Shown: positions 5,947-10,965 of the stretch, one piece after another
How the letters are laid out: each line of letters begins with the position of its first letter
Numbering within the stretch: the first letter of the stretch is position 1
Source of the DNA: JBMNTU01 sp050945895
GTDB lineage: Bacteria > Bacillota > Clostridia > Christensenellales > Christensenellaceae
Direction: 5' to 3'
NCBI GenBank assembly: GCA_050945895.1
Contig: JBMNTU010000079.1
Span: forward strand, 1-10,965
DNA: 10,965 nt
Notes under the pieces: model-generated
Told to the model about the DNA's origin: nothing
The model's input: the letters and a program-made list of their open reading frames with translations, nothing else
Database searches by the model: none
Program-made: the position numbers and the translations under genes

Positions 5947-6195
5947 TTACTTGCTAGGCATAATGAAGATTGCCGATGCGAATTGATCTCTCGCATCAAA
6001 CCCACAGTGCCGTCCGAGCAAATCACCCGCGTTTTTCAAACCCGCCTGCACAAGCGCTTCATTCATCGATTCCGCATTGAGATAGTACGAGGCGCTTCTT
6101 TCGCCCACGCCTTGCTGTTCGCCCAGCTTTTCATTGGTGTGAATCCAGTAGCCCGTTCCCTTACTTGTTACGCCAATACCTACAACTTTTTTCAT
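5947..6195 (-). CDS. Small protein of unknown function in the transfer operon (82 aa)
   Basis: The product starts MKKVVGIGVTSKGTGYWIH and ends FASAIFIMPSK; there is no signal peptide, membrane helix or known motif. It may be a compact alpha/beta fold: beta-strands VVGIGV and GYWIH at the start, a helical NAESMNEALVQAGLKNAGDLLG (about 42-63), and a final strand ASAIFIM. The start at 6195 has AGAAGGAG 7 nt upstream, which rules out the longer frame to 6261. It is the first gene after a complex promoter region and 87 nt ahead of the coupling protein genes, so it is likely an accessory or regulatory transfer protein. I do not recognise the family. Confidence 0.75.
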   Translation of the reverse strand: MKKVVGIGVTSKGTGYWIHTNEKLGEQQGVGERSASYYLNAESMNEALVQAGLKNAGDLLGRHCGFDARDQFASAIFIMPSK

Positions 6196-6231
6196 GTTAA
6201 TTCTCCTTCTTGGATTAAAATTTTGCTTCCA

Positions 6232-6291
6232 GCACAGTAGTACGTACTGTGCGTTCCACAATTTATATACATGCTGCGCAGCAAAGTATAT
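6232..6291. promoter_or_regulatory. Two stacked dyads in the leader of the transfer operon
   Basis: GCACAGTA (6232-6239) and TACTGTGC (6245-6252) form an 8-bp stem with a 5-nt loop. Just upstream (minus sense) is a 27-bp dyad: ATATAC (6265-6270), the perfect palindrome GCTGCGCAGC (6273-6282) and GTATAT (6286-6291). A TATACT hexamer on minus (6285-6290) overlaps the latter. These may be operators, or nick/transfer site structures; the sequence alone does not decide. Confidence 0.4.
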
Positions 6292-6310
6292 TCGGTTTTT
6301 AAGGGGGAGT

Positions 6311-6338
6311 AATCAACCCCGCTATTATATAGTTGATT
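6311..6338 (-). promoter_or_regulatory. Operator-like inverted repeat around a perfect -10 box
   Basis: AATCAAC (6311-6317) and GTTGATT (6332-6338) form 7-bp inverted arms with a 14-nt spacer. A perfect minus-strand TATAAT lies inside (6324-6329); its -35 is poor (AATTTT at 17 nt). The arms match those flanking the repressor promoter at 8066-8102, so the same repressor may bind both. This is the likely promoter of the operon starting with the 82-aa gene. Confidence 0.45.
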
Positions 6339-6385
6339 TCACAAACAAAATTTGACGGTCTTTTTAGAATTAATTTTAAAAATGC

Positions 6386-6425
6386 AAAGCCGCCCTTTGA
6401 GTGTGATCTCATCGGGCGGCTTTTT
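6386..6425. terminator. Bidirectional rho-independent terminator
   Basis: AAAGCCGCCC (6386-6395) pairs perfectly with GGGCGGCTTT (6414-6423) around an 18-nt loop. T tracts follow on both strands: TTTTT on plus directly, TTTGCATTTTT on minus. On minus it ends the sigma-like gene's transcript (stop at 6467) and insulates the transfer operon. Confidence 0.85.
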
Positions 6426-6466
6426 GCCTCTATATATTAGGTGAACTCCCAAAGGATTATTGACGG

Positions 6467-6862
6467 TCAAGCGGCTAATATTTTTTTTAGCCGCTTATAA
6501 ATCCGCTCCATCCGATGGGAGATTGCGGAAACATGCACATCTTCCCTTCGTGCGATTTCCGTCGCCGGGATTTCCAATATGAACCGCTGCCATATCAAAT
6601 TTTGCTGTTCGGGCAATAATTGACCGATAGCATCATTGAGGTTGGCGCACATTTCCCGGCGCTCAAACTCGGCGGGAACGGGCTGCGGTATATAATATTT
6701 ATCATAGCTGCGGTAGCTCGCAATCAAAAATTTTCTGTTGCGGTAGCGCGCGCGCTGATTGCTGTTGTATTCCAGCCTTTTTAATCCTTTCATTTCTGCC
6801 TCCCATTTCTCAGACACCTCGATTTCCACCTTTCCAGTGACAAATTCGTATGTTATTGTCAT
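6467..6862 (-). CDS. Sigma-70 region 4-like helix-turn-helix protein (131 aa)
   Basis: The C-terminal half (about 80-127) is a sigma-70 region 4-type HTH: DAIGQLLPEQQNLIWQRF, then IPATEIARREDV, then VSAISHRMERIYKRLKK as recognition helix. The N-terminal half has a short beta segment and the EYNSNQRARYRNRK stretch seen in small sigma-like proteins of Firmicutes integrative elements (Tn916-type relatives). No region 2 is visible, so it is not a complete sigma factor; it may act as an activator or minimal sigma for the transfer genes. The start is uncertain. ATG at 6862 matches the usual N-terminus MTITYEF but has a poor ribosome binding site, while the strong GGAGG upstream serves an overlapping 27-codon frame. 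It ends before a bidirectional terminator. Confidence 0.75.
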   Translation of the reverse strand: MTITYEFVTGKVEIEVSEKWEAEMKGLKRLEYNSNQRARYRNRKFLIASYRSYDKYYIPQPVPAEFERREMCANLNDAIGQLLPEQQNLIWQRFILEIPATEIARREDVHVSAISHRMERIYKRLKKILAA

Positions 6863-6893
6863 TCTTGATTTTTTGATGTACACGCGTGCCCAT
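6810..6893 (-). CDS. Possible 27-aa leader peptide overlapping the sigma-like gene start
   Basis: An ATG at 6893 has GGAGG five bases upstream, the best ribosome binding site in this part. It opens a short frame (MGTRVHQKIK...) that overlaps the first 17 codons of the sigma-like gene in another frame and ends with TGA at 6810-6812. It could load ribosomes for the downstream start 31 nt later (coupling). Alternatively it marks a frameshift near the start of the sigma-like gene. The peptide matches nothing I know. Confidence 0.3.
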   Translation of the reverse strand: MGTRVHQKIKNDNNIRICHWKGGNRGV

Positions 6894-6940
6894 GTTATCC
6901 TCCGATTTTTTATTTGAGATTGCGCATATCTCATAATCTA

Positions 6941-6984
6941 AGTATAAGAATAATCGGAGAAATCCGACATGACACTGTGTGTCA
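6941..6984 (-). promoter_or_regulatory. Promoter of the sigma-like gene with upstream palindrome
   Basis: A minus-strand -10 TATACT (6941-6946) has no good -35 box at 17 nt (TGTCGG). The palindrome TGACAC-TGT-GTGTCA (6970-6984) is centred about 43 bp upstream of the expected start of transcription, where class II activators bind. A smaller dyad TCGGA/TCCGA (6954-6967) lies between them. Confidence 0.4.
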
Positions 6985-7081
6985 GAGTTTTTAGAAAAAA
7001 CCGCCATTTTATGTGAAGTAATTAGACATGAAGCTAAATAAATGCTGTAAAAACCTTGCGGCTATGCTGTTTATAGTGGTA

Positions 7082-7096
7082 TGACACAATGTGTCC
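7082..7096. promoter_or_regulatory. Second copy of the TGACAC palindrome
   Basis: TGACAC-AAT-GTGTCC matches the palindrome at 6970-6984 (TGACAC-TGT-GTGTCA) in both arms except the last base. Centres are 112 bp apart. Two copies in one 320-bp gap suggest a regulator with two sites; which protein binds is unknown. Confidence 0.45.
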
Positions 7097-7107
7097 GGCA
7101 AAAGAAT

Positions 7108-7142
7108 AAAAAAAGCGCATCATCTCTAAAAAGATAGTGCGC
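7108..7142 (-). terminator. Terminator of the repressor / 184-aa gene operon
   Basis: On minus, GCGCA (7138-7142) plus inner TATCT/AGATGA pairing closes to TGCGC (7115-7119), followed at once by seven T (7108-7114). The stem has a small internal mismatch. It lies 40 nt after the stop of the 184-aa gene. Confidence 0.8.
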
Positions 7143-7182
7143 CTTGTTATGATATGCATGATACGAGAAATGTTTTGCAAGT

Positions 7183-7737
7183 TTACTTTGTTTTCGCCTT
7201 GCGTTTACAAGAAACTCCTAAATAATGCTTTTCTGCTATACCCAGGTTTTTTAGAAAAGCATTGCAAATCTCGTACTTATCTTCGGGATTAATCGCATTG
7301 GAACCATCAAAATATTCGGAAAGCGATGATTCTTTTGCCAGATAGTAGGTGCTGAAATTTGATACAAGGAAATTATATGCGTAATGCACTTCATTTGTGA
7401 GGGAGAATGTTACGCCCAGTGATGTTAACAATACAACTGTCATTGGCTGGTCTATATCCAGGCTAATACAAATTGCAATTAGGGTTCGCATTGCTGGTTT
7501 GTATGGGCGTTTTGTATTCTTGACCATTTCATTTGTACAACTGTCATATAGCCGTTCATAAAGGCCAGTTGCATCAGCAAACTTTTCTGCGGTCGTAATG
7601 CCTTTTATCTTAAGAATCTTTTTCATTAGCTGTTGGAATGATTGATTGACCCCCACAGATAAATCGAAATCACCCTGGTATTTTTCTTGCAGCGCTTTCA
7701 GTAATTCGCTTTTTGGATTCTCAATTCCCGCTTTCAT
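7183..7737 (-). CDS. Regulator-like protein, possible XRE-type HTH (184 aa)
   Basis: Residues about 32-90 read as an HTH-like helical region (FQQLMKKILKIKGITTAEKF..ATGLYERLYD..., then RPYKPAMRTLIAICISLDI). The remainder, about 90-170 with YNFLVSNFSTYYLAKES and CNAFLKNLGIAEKHYLG, resembles the C-terminal part of a Firmicutes family of XRE-like proteins, recalled from memory. The recognition helix is not textbook, so DNA binding is uncertain. The start at 7737 has GAGG 8 nt upstream; the ATG six bases earlier is too close to it. It lies 41 nt after the Cro/CI repressor gene, in the same operon, and ends before a strong terminator. It may be an antirepressor or partner of the repressor. Confidence 0.7.
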   Translation of the reverse strand: MKAGIENPKSELLKALQEKYQGDFDLSVGVNQSFQQLMKKILKIKGITTAEKFADATGLYERLYDSCTNEMVKNTKRPYKPAMRTLIAICISLDIDQPMTVVLLTSLGVTFSLTNEVHYAYNFLVSNFSTYYLAKESSLSEYFDGSNAINPEDKYEICNAFLKNLGIAEKHYLGVSCKRKAKTK

Positions 7738-7778
7738 GCACATTACCTCAATATCTTAATATTTTAAATATCCGCTTT

Positions 7779-8021
7779 TTAACGGATTTCTTGCTCAATA
7801 TGTTCAAAAATCTCATCCTCGAAAAACTCTCTAATCGTAATCTCAAATCCATCGCATATTTTGGCAATGGTAGAAATCGTAGGATTGTTGCTTCCCGTAT
7901 TGATAATATTATTCAGCGTAGACTGTGTTAATCCAGATAGGATGCCCAATTTATTGACTGTTATTTGATATCTGTCACATAAATCAATAATTCTTTGCCT
8001 AACAGCATTTCGTGCAGTCAT
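7779..8021 (-). CDS. Cro/CI-family transcriptional repressor (80 aa)
   Basis: A compact one-domain HTH_3-type protein. The HTH covers about residues 18-45, with ITVNKLGILSGLTQSTLNNI as helices 2-3, followed by NPTISTIAKICDGFEITIREFF, the typical end of the family. There is no dimerisation or protease domain, so control is probably by partner proteins rather than RecA-driven cleavage. The ATG at 8021 has AAAGG 9 nt upstream; a GTG one codon earlier is also possible. It faces the plus-strand operon across a promoter region with a 9-bp inverted repeat, and is probably autoregulated. It is the likely master repressor of the element. Confidence 0.85.
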   Translation of the reverse strand: MTARNAVRQRIIDLCDRYQITVNKLGILSGLTQSTLNNIINTGSNNPTISTIAKICDGFEITIREFFEDEIFEHIEQEIR

Positions 8022-8042
8022 CACATAACACCTTTCATAAGA

Positions 8043-8125
8043 TATATATATTCACAAGCTTACCGAATCAACTGCAAATAGTTTAACTGTACACAGTTGA
8101 TTTTTTATTGCGCCTATAGTATCGT
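8043..8125. promoter_or_regulatory. Divergent promoters sharing a 9-bp inverted repeat operator
   Basis: AATCAACTG (8066-8074) and CAGTTGATT (8094-8102) are perfect inverted arms with a 19-nt spacer. Each arm holds a -35 box TTGATT. On minus it pairs with TATATA (8043-8048) at 17 nt, serving the repressor; on plus with TATCGT (8120-8125) at 17 nt, serving the 8181 operon. Inside the spacer and right arm is a second dyad AACTGT-AC-ACAGTT (8085-8098). A repressor bound to the arms would shut both promoters. Confidence 0.55.
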
Positions 8126-8180
8126 AGAATTAGAAGGGATTCACTGATTCCTTCAAGACATTAAAAGGGGGATGGAAAAT

Positions 8181-8789
8181 ATGAGCGGCATTAAGCGTTT
8201 TTTTCGTAAGTTAGCGATTTTTATTTTGGTTGTAATTTTTGCTCTTTCTATATGTCTTGTAATTTTTGTCTTTGTTCTACGCGATTCAGATGAAGATTAT
8301 GCAATATTTTCGTTGGAAAATGTGAGAGCAGCATTCCAACAAGCGGAAGAATACAAAACACAATTACAATCGAAAAGAGATCGCGGAGAAATATCTGAGG
8401 AATGGTATCAAGAAGAAGTTTTGTTCATGGAAGAAGGAGCAAGCGAGGCAAAAAGATATATACTCTATTCATATTTCACAATGCTAATTCTTCCGATTGT
8501 TATTGCTGGCGCTGCCTTTACAGGATTATTCTTTTTGTCGGCATGGCCTAAACGATGTAAAAAGTGCAAAAAATGGTTTGCTATTGTTAAAAGTACAACC
8601 AATCACATAGGTAGCAATGATATAATGGTGAAAAAGCAACTCCAAACAAAAAACATATATGGCGATGTAACGGGTTCGCAGGAACAATATATTCCGGGAA
8701 CACGCGGTTATTATGAGACGATCTACAAGTGCAAGCATTGCGGGGCAAAAATTATAGAAAAATGGTCAAGGGATGTAGCGCACACATAA
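8181..8789 (+). CDS. Membrane protein with cytoplasmic zinc ribbon (202 aa)
   Basis: Helix 1 spans about residues 11-33 and helix 2 about 97-121. Between them is a charged, probably coiled-coil segment (about 44-92, rich in Glu/Lys/Gln). The C-terminal part has two Cys pairs, C126-x-x-C129 (RCKKCKKWF) and C184-x-x-C187 (YKCKHCGAK), a split zinc ribbon. The start at 8181 follows AGGGGG by 9 nt; an ATG at 8172 abuts that motif and is less likely. It is the first gene of a plus-strand operon with the lipoprotein, 16 nt apart, and diverges from the repressor gene. I do not recognise a named family; a sensory or envelope role is a guess. Confidence 0.8.
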   Translation: MSGIKRFFRKLAIFILVVIFALSICLVIFVFVLRDSDEDYAIFSLENVRAAFQQAEEYKTQLQSKRDRGEISEEWYQEEVLFMEEGASEAKRYILYSYFTMLILPIVIAGAAFTGLFFLSAWPKRCKKCKKWFAIVKSTTNHIGSNDIMVKKQLQTKNIYGDVTGSQEQYIPGTRGYYETIYKCKHCGAKIIEKWSRDVAHT

Positions 8790-8805
8790 GGGAAAGGATA
8801 TCATC

Positions 8806-10626
8806 ATGATTAAAAAGATTTTTATTATGTGCCTAATGGGAATTTTGGTTTTTGCTGTTGGTTGCAGCAGCACAGAAGCGCCCGATCCAACGCCTATCGC
8901 AACCGAAGCTACCGAAGCGCCCACTAAAACTCCAACCGCGACGCCGGATGTGCAAATCACACCCGAGCCAGAGCCGGAACCAATCGAAGCCGTCAATACA
9001 GAAGGCAACACAAACGGAAATATTTTGAATGGTGGGCATGTTGCCGCGCAGGGCGATTGGATTTATTTTGCTTATAATTCTTATGCGGATGGTGGTATCT
9101 CAACGGGCATCAGTAAAATGAAAAACGATGGAACGGATGTTCAGCAGATATGTTCTGATAATGCAGAGCAAATCAATGTCGTTGGCGATTGGGTTTACTA
9201 TTCAAATTTTGATGATAATTATGTGCTTTATAAAGTCAAGACAGATGGTACGGAACGGCAGCTCGTTTGCCCCGATGTTGAGCTGAATTATGCTTGGAAC
9301 GTGCATGTGATTGGTGATTGGATTTACTATACAACTCATTTTGACCGCAGACCAGATGAAATGGACAGCTTCCGTGCTGTGCCGTGCAAAACAAAAGCAG
9401 ATGGCACAGAGCGGCAAGATTTAGGGACTGGTGGCGCGGCTATTACTTTTATTGTGGGAGATTTAATCTACTATTATAGAGCGGCACACGATATTTTGTA
9501 TAACATTAAAACAGACGGAACAGAAGAGCAGGAGCAGCATATTGACGGCTGGGGTGGCTCAGATGGTATATATGTAGATGGCGACTGGGTTTATTATCCC
9601 AATTCTGATGATGGTGATACACTTTATAAAATCAAAGTAGATGGTACGGAAAAGAAGCAAGTCTGCCCCGATAGCACTATAGTGATCAATATTGTAGACG
9701 ATTGGATTTACTATTCCAATTCCAGCGATAATGCTTCGATATATAAAGTAAAAACAGACGGCACGGAGCGGCAGCAGATCAGCACCGACAGCGCCGATGA
9801 AATCAACATCGCTGATGGTTGGATTTACTTTGTAGTTGCCGGGGCTGATGGGCAGGAAACGCTGTACAGAATCAGAGCGGACGGCACGGAAAAACAACCT
9901 GTTCCGATGCCTGATATTGTGATAGAGAAAGAACAGGCAGACGGAGCGGAGACAGAAACCACCGCAAAAGCAGAAGATGTCTTGAATGGAGACTTTTCGT
10001 ATTTTGTGGGAACGTATACGCAAAACTCTCAATATGGTACATATACATTAACCATAGACAAAAATGGTGTATTTTTCGATGAATCTGGCACATCCGACCA
10101 GCTTTATGATCCAGAGATAAGCACAGAGGGTTGTTATGCTTTTGATTATGGCGACGATTACAGCAACGCAAGTAGCCTTGGTTTCTTTGTGTTTCCCATT
10201 GGCGTTGGTACAGAATCATTTGGCGTGATCACTGATACAAATACCATTCGCATCACCGCATTTCGTGGCGATGCCCCTTCCGGGCCAGAGGAGTTTTATT
10301 ATAAGGATGGTAAAACACCAACGCCACATCCGCAGCCTACAACCGAATTGGGCGAACTTGTTTTTCAGGGAAAAGAGCGAAACTATACGCGTGACGAACT
10401 ACTAAATAAATCTAAATATGACTTGTCCATTCTTCGCAATGGCATGTTTGCCCTTTCAGGCAAGGAGTTTGTCAAAAATATGGAAGTAAAGGCATTCTTT
10501 GAAGGTTGCAGTTGGTATGCGCCGGACACGTCCGATGATGATGTGATTCTAAGCCGCTTCAATAACTATCAAAAAAGCAACATTGACCTAATCAGCGAAG
10601 TTGAAAAAGAATTGGGATATAAATGA
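8806..10626 (+). CDS. Surface lipoprotein: DUF5050 repeats, DUF6287-like domain, YARHG domain (606 aa)
   Basis: A signal peptide (1-19) ends in a lipobox FAVGC with Cys20. A Thr/Pro/Glu-rich linker (21-75) leads to seven repeats of about 40 residues. Each has a GDWIYY-like strand (at about 83, 127, 170, 218, 259, 298, 337) and a KTDGTERQ-like turn (about 105, 145, 197, 236, 278, 316, 357); this is the DUF5050 beta-propeller type. Residues about 393-500 (GDFSYFVGTYT, YTLTIDKNGVFF) resemble DUF6287. Residues about 526-606 match a YARHG domain (LSILRNGMFALSG, FFEGCSWY, NIDLISEVEKE), with the signature Y-A-R-H-G altered. AAAGGAT provides the ribosome binding site. It is likely exposed on the cell surface and translated with the upstream membrane protein. 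The ligand is unknown. Confidence 0.9.
   Translation: MIKKIFIMCLMGILVFAVGCSSTEAPDPTPIATEATEAPTKTPTATPDVQITPEPEPEPIEAVNTEGNTNGNILNGGHVAAQGDWIYFAYNSYADGGISTGISKMKNDGTDVQQICSDNAEQINVVGDWVYYSNFDDNYVLYKVKTDGTERQLVCPDVELNYAWNVHVIGDWIYYTTHFDRRPDEMDSFRAVPCKTKADGTERQDLGTGGAAITFIVGDLIYYYRAAHDILYNIKTDGTEEQEQHIDGWGGSDGIYVDGDWVYYPNSDDGDTLYKIKVDGTEKKQVCPDSTIVINIVDDWIYYSNSSDNASIYKVKTDGTERQQISTDSADEINIADGWIYFVVAGADGQETLYRIRADGTEKQPVPMPDIVIEKEQADGAETETTAKAEDVLNGDFSYFVGTYTQNSQYGTYTLTIDKNGVFFDESGTSDQLYDPEISTEGCYAFDYGDDYSNASSLGFFVFPIGVGTESFGVITDTNTIRITAFRGDAPSGPEEFYYKDGKTPTPHPQPTTELGELVFQGKERNYTRDELLNKSKYDLSILRNGMFALSGKEFVKNMEVKAFFEGCSWYAPDTSDDDVILSRFNNYQKSNIDLISEVEKELGYK
9052..9900 (+). repeat. Seven in-gene repeats encoding the beta-propeller blades
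   Basis: Units of roughly 115-145 bp each carry a GATTGGRTTTAYTAT-like and a later ACAGAYGGNACGGA-like sequence. They differ enough in bases to have diverged long ago, while the encoded motif (DWIYY ... KTDGTE) is kept. Confidence 0.75.
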
Positions 10627-10651
10627 GATGATGCTTGCGCAGGAAATAGAC

Positions 10652-10686
10652 AAAAAAATCGGGTGGCGTTTGGTAGCTGCCCGATT
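10652..10686. terminator. Hairpin between the lipoprotein and phosphatase genes
   Basis: AATCGGG (10657-10663) pairs with CCCGATT (10680-10686), with inner GGC/GCT pairing. On minus it is followed by a T tract (A run 10652-10658 on plus), a good terminator for leftward transcripts. On plus it lacks a T tract and would be a weak terminator for the lipoprotein operon. Confidence 0.5.
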
Positions 10687-10709
10687 CTGTCAACACACTG
10701 AAATCATAC

Positions 10710-10739
10710 TTGACATTAATATATCTAAAGCCTTATCCT
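10710..10739 (+). promoter_or_regulatory. Possible promoter of the phosphatase gene
   Basis: A perfect -35 TTGACA (10710-10715) is followed at 18 nt by TATCCT (10734-10739, four of six). The start codon lies 51 nt downstream. Confidence 0.4.
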
Positions 10740-10790
10740 AAAAACTGTATTCGTTTAAAATACTTGATATTCGCAAAGGAATGTTGATAT

Positions 10791-10965
10791 ATGGCTTTTA
10801 TCTATGCAATGAGCGATATACATGGAGAGATGGAAACGTTCAAAGAAGCACTGAACGTCGTTGATTTATGCAACACAGAGAATAGGCTTATTCTTTTAGG
10901 TGATTATATTGGTCATAACTATACCGATACTGAAATGTTTACCTTTATTAAAAATCTGCAAGACA
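10791..10965 (+). CDS. Calcineurin-like phosphatase, 5' part only
   Basis: The first 58 codons are seen before the window ends. MAFIYAMSDIHGEMETFKEAL carries the metal-binding D-x-H motif (SDIHG at 8-12), and ILLGDYIGH (about 34-42) matches the second motif GD-x-x of serine/threonine-type metallophosphatases. The family hydrolyses phosphoesters with two metal ions. AAAGGA lies 10 nt upstream of the ATG. It has its own promoter candidate and is probably not part of the lipoprotein operon. Whether it lies inside the element is unknown. Confidence 0.85.
   Translation, partial: MAFIYAMSDIHGEMETFKEALNVVDLCNTENRLILLGDYIGHNYTDTEMFTFIKNLQD

Noticed and set aside
6352..6380. Plus-strand promoter TTGACG-17-TTTAAA ahead of the terminator, as a small RNA gene
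   Set aside because: Any transcript would be only about 40 nt and consist of the terminator hairpin; the -10 is poor.
9559..10032. 157-aa minus-strand open frame inside the lipoprotein gene
   Set aside because: A shadow of the repeated propeller coding sequence; no start signals, and the opposite frame has a signal peptide and known domains.
1..10965. CRISPR array, rRNA or insertion sequence
   Set aside because: No regularly spaced identical repeats, rRNA-like sequence or transposase with terminal inverted repeats was seen.

Overview
The window looks like a chromosomal segment of a Bacillota bacterium, most likely a gut-type Clostridia. Evidence: strong AAGGAG-type ribosome binding sites, Cro/CI-type regulators and lipoproteins typical of Firmicutes, an integrase of the kind common in Lachnospiraceae/Oscillospiraceae mobile elements, and moderate GC. 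The species cannot be named from the sequence.

Layout. 1-346: gene-poor, with the terminator of the next gene. 347-706 (-): small lipoprotein with its own promoter. 707-1099: non-coding. 1100-1278: two tandem tRNA-Arg(CCU) sequences, the first decayed and the second intact. From about 1279 rightwards there is an integrative element inserted at the 3' end of the intact tRNA. Read on the minus strand, its genes run from 8021 down to 1433: Cro/CI repressor, 184-aa regulator-like protein, [terminator, two TGACAC palindromes], sigma-like HTH protein, [terminator, stacked dyads and promoter], 82-aa unknown protein, membrane protein, FtsK/TcpA-type ATPase, [hairpin and repeats], CRESS-like Rep (HUH endonuclease plus SF3 helicase), [promoter inside a dyad], Xis-like protein, tyrosine integrase. 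On the plus strand a divergent operon follows (8181-10626): a membrane protein with a zinc ribbon and a DUF5050/YARHG lipoprotein. The start of a calcineurin-like phosphatase gene is at the right edge. No right attachment site was found, so it is unknown whether the plus-strand genes are cargo or host genes.

Proposed working: the repressor holds the element silent from a dyad between the divergent promoters, and a related dyad lies at the head of the transfer operon. On induction Xis/Int excise the element. The Rep nicks one strand, probably in the GC hairpin just upstream of its own gene (loop ATTAC on the minus strand, tandem GGTTAC repeats alongside). The membrane protein and ATPase together match one TcpA/FtsK-like coupling protein and would deliver the DNA to a conjugation pore. 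No mating-pore (T4SS) genes are visible, so it looks like a mobilizable element rather than a self-sufficient conjugative one. The most interesting points are the CRESS-virus-like Rep with an adjacent CRESS-like origin, the coupling protein split at its domain boundary with a 17-nt overlap, and the set of palindromic operators around the regulatory genes.
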